This document shows, in pieces, positions 42,006 to 50,443 of a DNA stretch of 64,000 nt. The translations under genes were made by a program, and so were the position numbers. This DNA comes from an uncultured bacterium. Its GTDB lineage: Bacteria; Vulcanimicrobiota; CADAWZ01. The DNA is taken from positions 1 to 64,000 of the forward strand of contig CADASF010000009.1 of NCBI GenBank assembly GCA_902790465.1. The letters are read 5' to 3'. Position 1 is the first letter of the stretch. Each line of letters starts with the position of its first letter. The notes beneath the pieces were generated by a model. It was given only the letters and a program-made list of their open reading frames with translations, was not told where the DNA came from and did not search any database.

Positions 42006-43100
42006 ATGAAATACAGAATTAACAAAAGAACAGGCGATAAAATAAGTGAAATTGGTTTTGGTTCTGCATATATTTATGAAGCAGGAATGGAAAATGCTGT
42101 CAAAGTTCTTAGAAGAGCTTATGAAAATGGCATAAATTATTATGATTTGGCAGCAGGGGATGGCTCAAGTTTTCCAATGTATGGAGAAGCATTTAAAGAT
42201 GTTCGCAATAATATTTTTTATCAGATTCACTTTGGAGCTGATTATTCAAGAGGTACTTATGGTTGGACATTAAATCTTGATACAGTCAAAAAATCTATTG
42301 ATAAACAATTAAATGAACTTCACACAGATTATATTGATTATGGATTTATCCATTGTCAAGATGAACATTCCGATTGGAAAAAATATCAAGAAAACGGAAT
42401 CTTAAATTATATTTTGGAATTAAAAGAAAGTGGAGTTGTCAAACATATCGGTCTTTCCTCTCATACTCCTTCAGTTATACAGACCATTTTAAATACAGGT
42501 TTAGTTGATGTTTTGATGTTTTCTGTAAATATTGCCTATGACTATCAAAAGGGAGATTATGCAAAAGGCAGTGTTGATGAGCGTAATGCAATATTTAAGC
42601 GTTGTGAGAAAGAGGGGATAGGTATTTCTGTTATGAAGCCTTTCTCAGGTGGTCAACTTCTCAATTCTTCAACATCTCCATTTAAAAAAGCCTTAACTAT
42701 ATATCAATGCTTGAAATATATTCTTGACAAACCTGGAATTTTGACAGTTTTGCCAGGTGTAAAAGATATGAATGATTTGGAAAAACTTTTGGCATATTAT
42801 GATAAAACAGATGAAGAACTTGATTATTCAATAATAGGAACATTTGCACCTATAGAGGCAGAGGGAAAATGTGTTTATTGTAATCACTGTAAGCCTTGTC
42901 CTGCAGGATTGGATATTGGACTTATAAACAAATATTATGATTTGGCAAAAGTTGGAGATTCTTTGGCAGTTGAACATTATAAAACACTTGATAAGAAGGC
43001 TTCTGATTGTGTAAAATGTGGTCATTGTGATAAAAGATGTCCATTCCATGTAAAACAGAGTGAAAAAATGACAGAAATTGCAGATTTTTTTGCTAAATAA
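42006..43100 (+). CDS. Second aldo/keto reductase-like protein with 4Fe-4S domain
   Basis: The 364-residue protein has the AKR barrel order (SEIGFGSAYIYEAG, NYYDLAAGDGSS, DYGFIHCQDEHSDW, KHIGLSSHTPSVI, VLPGVKDMNDLEKL). The first cysteine cluster is altered (CVYCNHCKPCPAGLDI); the second is canonical (CVKCGHCDKRCPFHVK). The usual catalytic Tyr context is changed to DLAAGDG, so its chemistry may differ from that of gene one. It is transcribed together with the first reductase. ATG 42006 follows gggag and fits better than the ATG touching the previous stop (41994). Confidence 0.9.
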   Translation: MKYRINKRTGDKISEIGFGSAYIYEAGMENAVKVLRRAYENGINYYDLAAGDGSSFPMYGEAFKDVRNNIFYQIHFGADYSRGTYGWTLNLDTVKKSIDKQLNELHTDYIDYGFIHCQDEHSDWKKYQENGILNYILELKESGVVKHIGLSSHTPSVIQTILNTGLVDVLMFSVNIAYDYQKGDYAKGSVDERNAIFKRCEKEGIGISVMKPFSGGQLLNSSTSPFKKALTIYQCLKYILDKPGILTVLPGVKDMNDLEKLLAYYDKTDEELDYSIIGTFAPIEAEGKCVYCNHCKPCPAGLDIGLINKYYDLAKVGDSLAVEHYKTLDKKASDCVKCGHCDKRCPFHVKQSEKMTEIADFFAK

Positions 43101-43115
43101 TTTTCTAAAAAATAA

Positions 43116-43155
43116 AAGAGGCTGTGAAAAAAGTATTTTTTACAGCCTCTTTTTA
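43116..43155. terminator. Terminator after the reductase pair
   Basis: The stem aagaggctgtgaaaaaa / ttttttacagcctctt has a T5 tail. Confidence 0.9.
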
Positions 43156-43162
43156 TATAATC

Positions 43163-43258
43163 TTCATAAATTAACTCGTTTTGTTAGTTAATAAAAAAGT
43201 GGTTGAGATTGCCACGGTCGCAATGACATCTATTCTATTTAGTTTTTTCACAGCCACT
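43163..43258. repeat. Dispersed repeat, copy B
   Basis: This segment matches 50330-50436 over about 95 bp: aaattaactcgttttgttag, then agattgccacggtcgcaatg, then catctattctatttag. It lacks 13 bp (cagctccctcgca-like) present in the other copy. The core is the reverse complement of copy A. Both B and C sit just after a terminator and just before the 3' end of a - strand gene. Confidence 0.85.
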
Positions 43259-43282
43259 TTTTGTATCGTTTGTTATATAGTT

Positions 43283-44212
43283 TTAGTTACAACAAATTGG
43301 TTGCAAAATTGGAGCATTATTTCTCTGTTTATGGATTGTAACAGTTGTTCCATCTCCTATTTTGCTGTCTATATTTACAGAAGTTGAAAGGGTTTTCATC
43401 AAGAATATTCCTCTTCCTCTTTCAGAGAATAAATCAGGAATTTCTTCACCTTTTCCTGTTGGATCAAATCCTTTTCCATAGTCAGTTATTTTAACTACTA
43501 TTTCATTTGGCATTATTACATATCTAATGTCAACGCCTTTTTCAGAAACTCCATGTTCGATTGCATTGTCGCAGGCTTCTCCTATGACAAGTACAAAATC
43601 TTGAATTTCTTCAGATGTCATACTGAGTCTTGATGCTATTGCTTCTGCTTGGGCTCTTGCTATCAAAACAAATTCACCTGTGCAAGGAATCTTGAGATCG
43701 AGATGTGAAGTTCTTCTTACAACTTCTTCCCAAATTTTCAATGAATTTTCCTGTTCTTTTATCAATAGATTTTGTTTGTCAAGAAATTTCTTTGTTACAT
43801 CTATTGAAAATTTGTCAATCATACTGTTTATTCTTTTTTCTATCAAGAAAAATGCCTTGAGATTTGCGATTGCAGGAGCTTTTGTCTCGATCCACTCCCA
43901 AACAACAGTTCTTGTCTGTATAATGGCTTCCAATAAATCCATTGCATTTATATTTGATTTAACTCTCTTGTCTGCAACACTTTCTATAAAATCAAAATAT
44001 TCTTTCATTGCCTCTGCATTTACATCAACCATTTTTATACATTCTGCAATATAATCAATGAATTTTTTTGTGTCATTGACAGAATCATCAGATGTTATTT
44101 TACTATTTTGATAATTTTTTACTTCTCTAAAATTAAAGTTTGTAACATCTTCTGCAATTTTCGTTGAATTTTCAGTTAAAAATTTATAAATATTATTTAA
44201 ATCTGTCTGCAT
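43283..44212 (-). CDS. Cytoplasmic ATP-binding protein with RsbW-like GHKL domain
   Basis: The 309-residue protein has a helical N-terminal domain of about 175 residues without recognised family, then an HATPase_c_2 (RsbW/SpoIIAB-like) domain with VLVIGEACDNAIEHG (N box, about 225), VVKITDYGKGFDP (G1) and FSERGRGIFLMKTL (G2). RsbW-like domains bind ATP and act as Ser kinases and anti-sigma or anti-adaptor factors. The long helical N-terminus suggests a sensor or partner-binding module. No cognate STAS or PP2C gene is adjacent. It is a single-gene unit. Confidence 0.8.
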   Translation of the reverse strand: MQTDLNNIYKFLTENSTKIAEDVTNFNFREVKNYQNSKITSDDSVNDTKKFIDYIAECIKMVDVNAEAMKEYFDFIESVADKRVKSNINAMDLLEAIIQTRTVVWEWIETKAPAIANLKAFFLIEKRINSMIDKFSIDVTKKFLDKQNLLIKEQENSLKIWEEVVRRTSHLDLKIPCTGEFVLIARAQAEAIASRLSMTSEEIQDFVLVIGEACDNAIEHGVSEKGVDIRYVIMPNEIVVKITDYGKGFDPTGKGEEIPDLFSERGRGIFLMKTLSTSVNIDSKIGDGTTVTIHKQRNNAPILQPICCN

Positions 44213-44303
44213 GTCGTCTTCTCCAGTCCAGTTGTTTTGTCTGTCGTTGAAATAAATTTTTTAAAATTTATTTATATTATACCACAAAATAAAAATCAAA
44301 AAA

Positions 44304-45245
44304 TTAACTAAAAGCCTCTTCTATAGCTTTTTGAATTTCTTCTTCCGTAGGCTTGTAAGGATAATTATATGGAATCTGCCCAGGTCTTTCATTGTAATAA
44401 GGTCTATTACATCCCTTACAACCTGTCGTCATAAAAATCTCTGTCTTGTCATTTGTTTTTTCTAAAATATCATATATTTTATTTTTAATTTGTGAAATAT
44501 TTCCTTCTTTTAATTCGAGAACATCTCCATATCCCTTTTTTATCAACCAATGGACAAGTTGAATCTCTCTGTATGCTTTGCGATCAGGAGATTTGCAATG
44601 TGCCATTTCAGAATGTGGGATTGGTGTGAAGGCAAACAATCCTACTTCTATGTTGCATTTTTTCATTTTCAAAAGAAAATCAAAAACTTCTTCTTTCTTT
44701 TCTCCAAGTCCAACAATTACATGTGTTGTAATTTTTCCCTTGAATGTTTCTCCAGCTTTCTCCAAAAAATCAAGATGTCTTTTAAAAGATTTTTTCTTTA
44801 TTTTTTCAAAAAGTGATTCAGATACACAATCCATCGGAATTGATATTCTGTCTGCTCCTGAATCAAAAATTTCTTTTAAATCATTTATCGAAATCGTACC
44901 AATCGAACAACTTACTTGTATTGGTGATTTTGATTTTATTTCTTTTATGAGTTCTTTGAGATTGTTTACAGTGTCCTTTTCACAAACAGTTTGAAAACAA
45001 ACTCTTTTTAATTTATTTTCTTTATATAATTCTGCTATTTTATCAGATATTTCGTCAGATTCGTATTCAGGCCAAGATATTCTTGATAGTTTTGTCTCTG
45101 CTTGCCCACTTCCTCTTGAACAAAATGCACATGAGTTGTTGCATTTTTTGCCAATTATTAAATATGCTGTAGTTGGAAAACAATCACATTTTGAATGATT
45201 GAATCCCATCAATGTTGCCGTTCCGTAAGATACACCGATTTTCAA
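44304..45245 (-). CDS. lipS1: LipS1-type radical SAM protein (alternative lipoyl synthase subunit)
   Basis: The protein of about 313 residues has a radical SAM cluster motif CNNSCAFCSRGSG followed by KLSRISWPEY, then a TIM-barrel with VCFQTVCEK, SCSIGTIS and GADRISIPMD and a C-terminal cysteine pair (GCKGCNRPYYNERPG) for an auxiliary cluster. Together with the adjacent second radical SAM gene this matches the split lipoyl synthase LipS1/LipS2 known from archaea and some anaerobic bacteria, which inserts sulfur into octanoyl groups. The assignment is by motif memory. The start at TTG 45245 overlaps the LipS2 stop (TTGA) with gaggag upstream; GTG 45257 would be too close to that site. Confidence 0.65.
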   Translation of the reverse strand: MKIGVSYGTATLMGFNHSKCDCFPTTAYLIIGKKCNNSCAFCSRGSGQAETKLSRISWPEYESDEISDKIAELYKENKLKRVCFQTVCEKDTVNNLKELIKEIKSKSPIQVSCSIGTISINDLKEIFDSGADRISIPMDCVSESLFEKIKKKSFKRHLDFLEKAGETFKGKITTHVIVGLGEKKEEVFDFLLKMKKCNIEVGLFAFTPIPHSEMAHCKSPDRKAYREIQLVHWLIKKGYGDVLELKEGNISQIKNKIYDILEKTNDKTEIFMTTGCKGCNRPYYNERPGQIPYNYPYKPTEEEIQKAIEEAFS

Positions 45246-46051
45246 ATTATACAGCACTCCTCTTCTTTTTTTACAGTTATATTTAAATTTTTCATCTTGT
45301 TTTCAAAATTTGAAGATGGCATTGTTATTTTTTTAAATTCATATTTTACACAGATGTCTTCAAGTGATGAAATATATTTTCCTCGTGGATGCATACAGCC
45401 TAAAATAAAATCTGTATTTGGCATTTTTTTTCTTGCATAATTTAAAAAAGTATCTATTTCATCGAGTGAGGGAGGAGAACATTTTTCAAATAATGTCCCT
45501 TTTGTTGGAATGAAGACTAAAAATATAATGTGTTTTAGATTGTATTTTGACAAAATATCTATCGAATTGTATTCACCTTTTATTTTACCTTCAAGCAATC
45601 CCAATGTTACATGGACTTCAGGTTCTTTTATTTTTCTTAAATTTTCAAAAGTTGTTATATAATCTTTTGCTGTGAAATTGCAATGATATACTTTTGATAT
45701 TGTCTCTTCATCAGATGTAAAATCAAAAGAAATTTTATCAGCCAAAGGACATATTTTAAAAATTTTATCTTTTGGCATTATTCCAGTGTGAATATTTATT
45801 TTTAGTCCGAGTTCTTTAATCTTTTTTATTTCATCTTCATGTTCATCAAGTGGAACATATCCATCTTTATTCATGCCTCCACTTATCAATACAGATGTAA
45901 AATTTCTTTTTCCAAGTTTTATTGTGTCTGTTATTGATTCCATTGAGTGCAGATATTTTCTTCCACAGTGTGAACAATTAAACGAACATCTGTTTCCTGT
46001 TACAGAAATTGATTTTGTCTTAAATGGAAAAACAGCAGTTATTTCTTTCAT
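45242..46051 (-). CDS. lipS2: LipS2-type radical SAM protein (partner of LipS1)
   Basis: The 269-residue protein begins FPFKTKSISVTGNRCSFNCS, with a CxxxCxxC radical SAM motif (CSFNCSHC) at about 23-30, followed by VLISGGMNKDGYVPLDEH and a short barrel ending in CMHPRGKY. The small size and KTKSISVTG start fit the LipS2 half of the split lipoyl synthase. It overlaps both neighbours by 4 bases (ATGA and TTGA), so amidase, LipS2 and LipS1 are translated from one transcript. The C-terminal Cys-Cys pair is at the extreme end. Confidence 0.62.
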   Translation of the reverse strand: MKEITAVFPFKTKSISVTGNRCSFNCSHCGRKYLHSMESITDTIKLGKRNFTSVLISGGMNKDGYVPLDEHEDEIKKIKELGLKINIHTGIMPKDKIFKICPLADKISFDFTSDEETISKVYHCNFTAKDYITTFENLRKIKEPEVHVTLGLLEGKIKGEYNSIDILSKYNLKHIIFLVFIPTKGTLFEKCSPPSLDEIDTFLNYARKKMPNTDFILGCMHPRGKYISSLEDICVKYEFKKITMPSSNFENKMKNLNITVKKEEECCII

Positions 46052-48048
46052 TTTTTGATTTTTATCTTGTTTTTCATATTTTGACCAACATATATATCTA
46101 TTCCGTCAACTATTGCTTCTGCTATTTTTTGTTGGTAAAAATTTTCGTTTAATAATTTTGCTTCGTCGTCATTACTTATAAAACCAAGTTCTGCAAGAAC
46201 TGCAGGCATTTTGGATTTTGAAACAACAAAGAAATTATCTTGAGAAATTCCTCTGTCTGTTCTTCCTGTTTTTCCTATTAGTGCAAATTGTATATTTTTT
46301 GCAAGTTCTTTATCTACTGCTTTATACCAGTGGACAGATATTCCATTTGCTTTTGTATTTGTTGCGGCATTTATGTGAATACTTACAAAAATATCGGCTT
46401 TTTTGCCAGCATTTACTCTTGCACCGAGCTCTTCATTGTCAGGAGAACCTTTGTAAGAGACATCTCTGTCTGTCTCTCTTGTCATTATTACATTAAATCC
46501 CTTTTTTCTCAATAATTCTGCTACTTTTAGAGAAATAGATAGAGTGAGATCTTTTTCGTTTATATTAAGTCTATTGTTTACAGCTCCATAATCACCGCCA
46601 CCATGACCTGGGTCTATACAGATGTTTATGCCATCAGGATCGTATTGTATAGCTTTTTTATCAGTGTAGCCATAGCCTGACATAACAAGCATTGATGGTG
46701 ATAATTCTGTTGCATAGAACTTAAAAGTAACACTTGTGTTACTGTTTTTTACAATGTCGAATCTCGAAGGCTTTTTTAAATCAACTACAATTCTTGTAGC
46801 ACCATCTGGACCAGGTTCAAATTGAGCTGATCTGATTTTGTCTGCTATTGGGCTGATTAATGGATATTCTTTTTGTTTTAAGTTCATTTTACAGGCTTGA
46901 ATATCTATTATGAATCTGTTATCAGGAATTTTCATTCTAAGCCATTTATAGCTAAAAGCGTCAGATGTATTGATTTTCAATTCAAGTCTATCAGGGTATG
47001 TATCTATATCCAAGGAATCAAGGCTTATTTGATTCTTAAGTGATATTTTTATTGCTTCGTCTGCTTGTTCTTTTTGAAGACTAATTGCTTTTCTTCTTCC
47101 TTCTGTGGTCTTAGGAATAGGTATAGTTGCAACTCTTATTGATGAAGTGTAATAAGGATTTTTTGTTTTATCTCTATCATCACTTGTTGTCTGTTCAATT
47201 TTTTCTTTGTTTATTAAATCTTCATCATTGTTTTTGGGATTTGGTTGAGTAATTTTTTCTTCTTTTTTGTTATCTTTATTATCTTTGTTGTCTTTGTTAT
47301 CTTTATCTTGTTTATTTTCTTTTATTACTGTTGTATTGTTACTTGATATTTGAGCTGATCCTGTTCTTTCTGTTGCTATTAAAATTGAATTATCATTTGG
47401 TCTTGTATTTTTTTTCAATACTATATTTTTTGGGCTGTTTATTGATATTTCTGTTATTATGTCATTATCTGTGTTTTTTGATGATATTGTTATATTGTCA
47501 GGAATTATTCCAGTTTTTTCTATTTTTATATTGTTTGGAGCATAAGCATTTTTTAGCGTGATAATATTTGTCATTACATTCTTTTTTGTTTTTATGTCTG
47601 ATTTAGATATATTACCACCTGATTTTATTATGATTTCATTTTCTTTTATTTCGATAGATGAGAGTTGGGGGGCAATTATACATTTTTCTGATTCTGGTTC
47701 GAACGAATAAAAACAGGAACAGGCTTCTGCTAAATCATAAGCACTTATGAATGTTTCATCTGCAATATCATTTTCTATTACTGCAATACTGCCATTTCTT
47801 GAAATTTTAAACTCTTTTTTTGAAAAAGATCTCAATTCTGTTGAAGTATTTTTACAAATATTTTTGAATACTTGCAGATTTATTGAGATATATAATTTTC
47901 CTGAATCTGAAATTGTTGCAGGTTCTTTGAATTTTTGTCCAAAACAGTTTATTTCTACTGTTGTCAATTCATCTGCTCTTGATGTGCCTGTTATAAGAAT
48001 TAATAATATTATTTGAATTAGCAAAATAAAGTTAATTTTATTAAACAT
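46048..48048 (-). CDS. N-acetylmuramoyl-L-alanine amidase with AMIN domain
   Basis: The 666-residue exported enzyme has a signal peptide (residues 1-25, ending GTSRADE), a copper-amine-oxidase-N-like domain (about 30-130), a beta-rich region, a low-complexity linker with repeated KDNKDN (about 245-265), an AMIN domain (about 345-450) and a C-terminal Amidase_3 domain. Zinc and catalytic residues are visible: IDPGHGGGDYGA, NEKDLTLS, VSIHINAATN and LAELGFISN. It splits the amide bond between MurNAc and the stem peptide, usually at the septum. It is the first gene of the operon with the two radical SAM genes, an unexpected pairing. Confidence 0.92.
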   Translation of the reverse strand: MFNKINFILLIQIILLILITGTSRADELTTVEINCFGQKFKEPATISDSGKLYISINLQVFKNICKNTSTELRSFSKKEFKISRNGSIAVIENDIADETFISAYDLAEACSCFYSFEPESEKCIIAPQLSSIEIKENEIIIKSGGNISKSDIKTKKNVMTNIITLKNAYAPNNIKIEKTGIIPDNITISSKNTDNDIITEISINSPKNIVLKKNTRPNDNSILIATERTGSAQISSNNTTVIKENKQDKDNKDNKDNKDNKKEEKITQPNPKNNDEDLINKEKIEQTTSDDRDKTKNPYYTSSIRVATIPIPKTTEGRRKAISLQKEQADEAIKISLKNQISLDSLDIDTYPDRLELKINTSDAFSYKWLRMKIPDNRFIIDIQACKMNLKQKEYPLISPIADKIRSAQFEPGPDGATRIVVDLKKPSRFDIVKNSNTSVTFKFYATELSPSMLVMSGYGYTDKKAIQYDPDGINICIDPGHGGGDYGAVNNRLNINEKDLTLSISLKVAELLRKKGFNVIMTRETDRDVSYKGSPDNEELGARVNAGKKADIFVSIHINAATNTKANGISVHWYKAVDKELAKNIQFALIGKTGRTDRGISQDNFFVVSKSKMPAVLAELGFISNDDEAKLLNENFYQQKIAEAIVDGIDIYVGQNMKNKIKIKK

Positions 48049-48250
48049 AACAAATACCCCTCTTTATTAATTTTCATGTTTTATTTTAATTTATAAAATT
48101 CCTTCACATCATATAAAATAAAATAAATTTAATATATTATAAGAGGAAAAATAAGATAAATAAACAAAAATAATAATTAAGGTAAATAAGAGATTTTTTA
48201 GAAAAATAACTATTTTCTCTAAGTTTGGGAAAATATGGGAGGACTTTTTT

Positions 48251-49681
48251 ATGAATGAAAATATAACCGCTAAAGCAGGCGGATCTTTTCTTGCAAACAT
48301 GGTTAAAGCAGGTTTGTCAAATAGAGAAGAGATGAGACAAGCACCAAAAGAAGATTTGATGAAAGTTCCTTCAGAAGAGGTTGAAGAAACTCTCCCTGAT
48401 ATAGAACAAATACAAAATATTCAACAAGTACATGAAGACCAACCTGTTCAATCAAGAAAAACTTTAAAGCAATCTTCTAAGACCTCATTAGCACAACAAA
48501 AAAATTCTGAAGTATCAAAACCTGTTGTACAATTTAAACCACGTATTGCTAAAATAAAGGTAATTGGAGTTGGTGGGGCTGGTTGTAATGCAATAGAAAG
48601 AATGATGGAAGATATACCTTCCAATATTGATTTTATTGCCATGAATACAGATTGCCAAGCTTTAAAAGAAAGTCATGCACCTACGAAAATTGTACTTGGT
48701 GAAAAAGTTACAAAAAGAAGAGGAGCTGGGGCTATACCAGAGGTTGGAAGAAGAGCTGCAGAGCAAAATGCAGATGAGATTGAGAAATGTATTGCAGGGG
48801 CTGACCTTGTTTTTATAACAGCAGGTATGGGAAGAGGTACTGGAACTGGTGCTGCTCCACTTGTTGCTGACATTGCAAAGAAGACAGGAGCTTTGACAGT
48901 TGCAATAGTAACAAAGCCATTTGGTTTTGAAGGAATGAAAATGATGAATATTGCAAGAAATGGTATTGCCGAGCTTGCAGAAAAAGTTGACACAATAATA
49001 ATAATTCCTAATGACAAATTGCTTGGAATAAATAAGGATATAACATTTTTGGATGCGTTTAAAAAGGTTGATGATATACTGAGATATGGTGTTAGAGGCA
49101 TATCAGATATTCTAAGTGGTACAGGTATAATAAATGTTGACTTTGCAGATGTTCAATCAATATTGCAAAAGGGAGGAGCTTCCCAAGTTGGCATTGGTTT
49201 TGGAACAGGTCCAGATAGAGCGGTATTGGCTGCTCAGGATGCTATTTATAGTCCACTTCTTGAAACTTCTATTGATGGTTCAAAATCTATTTTGTTCAAC
49301 ATTACTGGCGATTCTAATATGACATTACATGAAGTAAGAACTGCCGCTGATATAATTGTAAATGCAGCAGACCCAGATGCAAAAATAGTATTTGGATCAG
49401 TCATAGATGACAATATTCAAGATGGAGCAATGGCAATTACTGTTATTGCAACTGGACTTATGGGAGAAAGTGATACATTAGAAGATAATTCTTCAGATGA
49501 TGATTTATCTTATGATAATTATCAGCAACCTACATCCATATTTTCTTCAAGTTTCAGAGAATCATTGGATAACAGTAAAAGAGCTTCTTCGCAAAATCAG
49601 GCAAATTCTTCTTATAACAATATTACAGACGATGATGATTTACCGCCATTTATAAAACTCAGGAAAAATAAAGGAAATTAA
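48251..49681 (+). CDS. ftsZ: Cell-division GTPase FtsZ with long N-terminal extension
   Basis: The 476-residue protein carries the tubulin-like GTPase signature: IKVIGVGGAGCNAIERM (about 103-119), the GTP loop GMGRGTGTGAAP (about 195) and NVDFADVQSIL with the T7 catalytic Asp. The conserved C-terminal peptide is DLPPFIKLRKN, which should bind FtsA or other tethers. About 98 residues precede the GTPase domain (typically about 10-20), mostly charged and Gln/Ser-rich, with AKAGGSFLANMVKAGLSNRE at the start. The block TKRRGAGAIPEVGRRAAEQ differs from the usual TRGLGAGANPE. The start is ATG 48251 behind gggagg. It lies alone, not in a dcw cluster. Confidence 0.96.
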   Translation: MNENITAKAGGSFLANMVKAGLSNREEMRQAPKEDLMKVPSEEVEETLPDIEQIQNIQQVHEDQPVQSRKTLKQSSKTSLAQQKNSEVSKPVVQFKPRIAKIKVIGVGGAGCNAIERMMEDIPSNIDFIAMNTDCQALKESHAPTKIVLGEKVTKRRGAGAIPEVGRRAAEQNADEIEKCIAGADLVFITAGMGRGTGTGAAPLVADIAKKTGALTVAIVTKPFGFEGMKMMNIARNGIAELAEKVDTIIIIPNDKLLGINKDITFLDAFKKVDDILRYGVRGISDILSGTGIINVDFADVQSILQKGGASQVGIGFGTGPDRAVLAAQDAIYSPLLETSIDGSKSILFNITGDSNMTLHEVRTAADIIVNAADPDAKIVFGSVIDDNIQDGAMAITVIATGLMGESDTLEDNSSDDDLSYDNYQQPTSIFSSSFRESLDNSKRASSQNQANSSYNNITDDDDLPPFIKLRKNKGN

Positions 49682-49707
49682 AAACCGAAAGGAATGACAT
49701 TTTAAAA

Positions 49708-50277
49708 ATGAGTGATAATACAGAAGATAAAGATAAGGGAACATCTAAATTCAAAGGTTCTTTGAAGGCTTCTAAAGCCACATGTCCTTTTGTCAGACCA
49801 GCTCGTATAATGAAAGAGGGGAAAATGACAGATGTCAAGCTCTGTACTGCTTATATTCCAGGTTTTGAAGTAAAAGATGATAGATATATATGTGAACAAT
49901 GCAATGTTCCTGATATGGGAGTAAAAGAGACGAGATGTCGTTCTTTTCTTCCTATGTCTATAGAAGAAGATATGCCTACTAAATGGTATTGCAGATTGCT
50001 TGGAACAAAAGATATACAAGAAGAGCAATGTAATCCTGAACATTGTCCTCATTTTGAAAAGATAGAGCGTTTAAAATGGGAAATAGGTAAGATTGGGGTT
50101 AATAAAGTTTCAAAACAAGTTGAAGAAGTTACAGAAAAGCCAAAAGAGAAAAGAAAATTGATTCCAAAAGGTTCTATGTTGAAAAGACAAAATCCTAAGA
50201 ATCAAAAATCGAGTGGATATGGTAGTTATGGCGATTATGATGATTCTGGAGACGATTACGGCGGTTATTTCTTTTAA
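49708..50277 (+). CDS. Cysteine-rich protein, function unknown
   Basis: The 189-residue protein has nine Cys in the first 120 residues: CPFVRPARIMKEGK, CTAYIPGF, CEQCNVPD, CRSFLP, CRLLG and CNPEHCPHFEK. The CxxC and CxxxxCPHF pairs suggest a metal-binding fold. The C-terminus is basic, then Gly/Tyr/Asp-rich (SSGYGSYGDYDDSG). No known family comes to mind. It follows ftsZ by 26 bp and is probably co-transcribed, so a role linked to division or its timing is possible but unproven. Confidence 0.75.
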   Translation: MSDNTEDKDKGTSKFKGSLKASKATCPFVRPARIMKEGKMTDVKLCTAYIPGFEVKDDRYICEQCNVPDMGVKETRCRSFLPMSIEEDMPTKWYCRLLGTKDIQEEQCNPEHCPHFEKIERLKWEIGKIGVNKVSKQVEEVTEKPKEKRKLIPKGSMLKRQNPKNQKSSGYGSYGDYDDSGDDYGGYFF

Positions 50278-50288
50278 TTGAATAAAAA

Positions 50289-50323
50289 AACTGACTTCTA
50301 AAAATAGAAGCCAGTTTTTTTTA
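50289..50323 (+). terminator. Terminator of the ftsZ operon
   Basis: The stem aactgacttct / agaagccagtt around aaaaat is followed by T6 or more. Confidence 0.9.
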
Positions 50324-50329
50324 TGATTT

Positions 50330-50436
50330 TCGTAAATTAACTTGTTGTGTTAGTTAATAGAAAAGTGATTGAGATTGCCACGGTCGCACAGCTCCCTCGC
50401 AATGACATCTATTCTATTTAATTTTTTCACAGCCAA
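50330..50436. repeat. Dispersed repeat, copy C
   Basis: This copy matches 43163-43258 (aaattaacttgttgtgttag, agattgccacggtcgca, then gctccctcgcaatgacatct). It includes the 13 bp missing in copy B, which in turn match the gcgagggagct part of copy A. It lies between the ftsZ-operon terminator and the 3' end of the DUF1015 gene. Confidence 0.85.
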
Positions 50437-50443
50437 GAAATTT

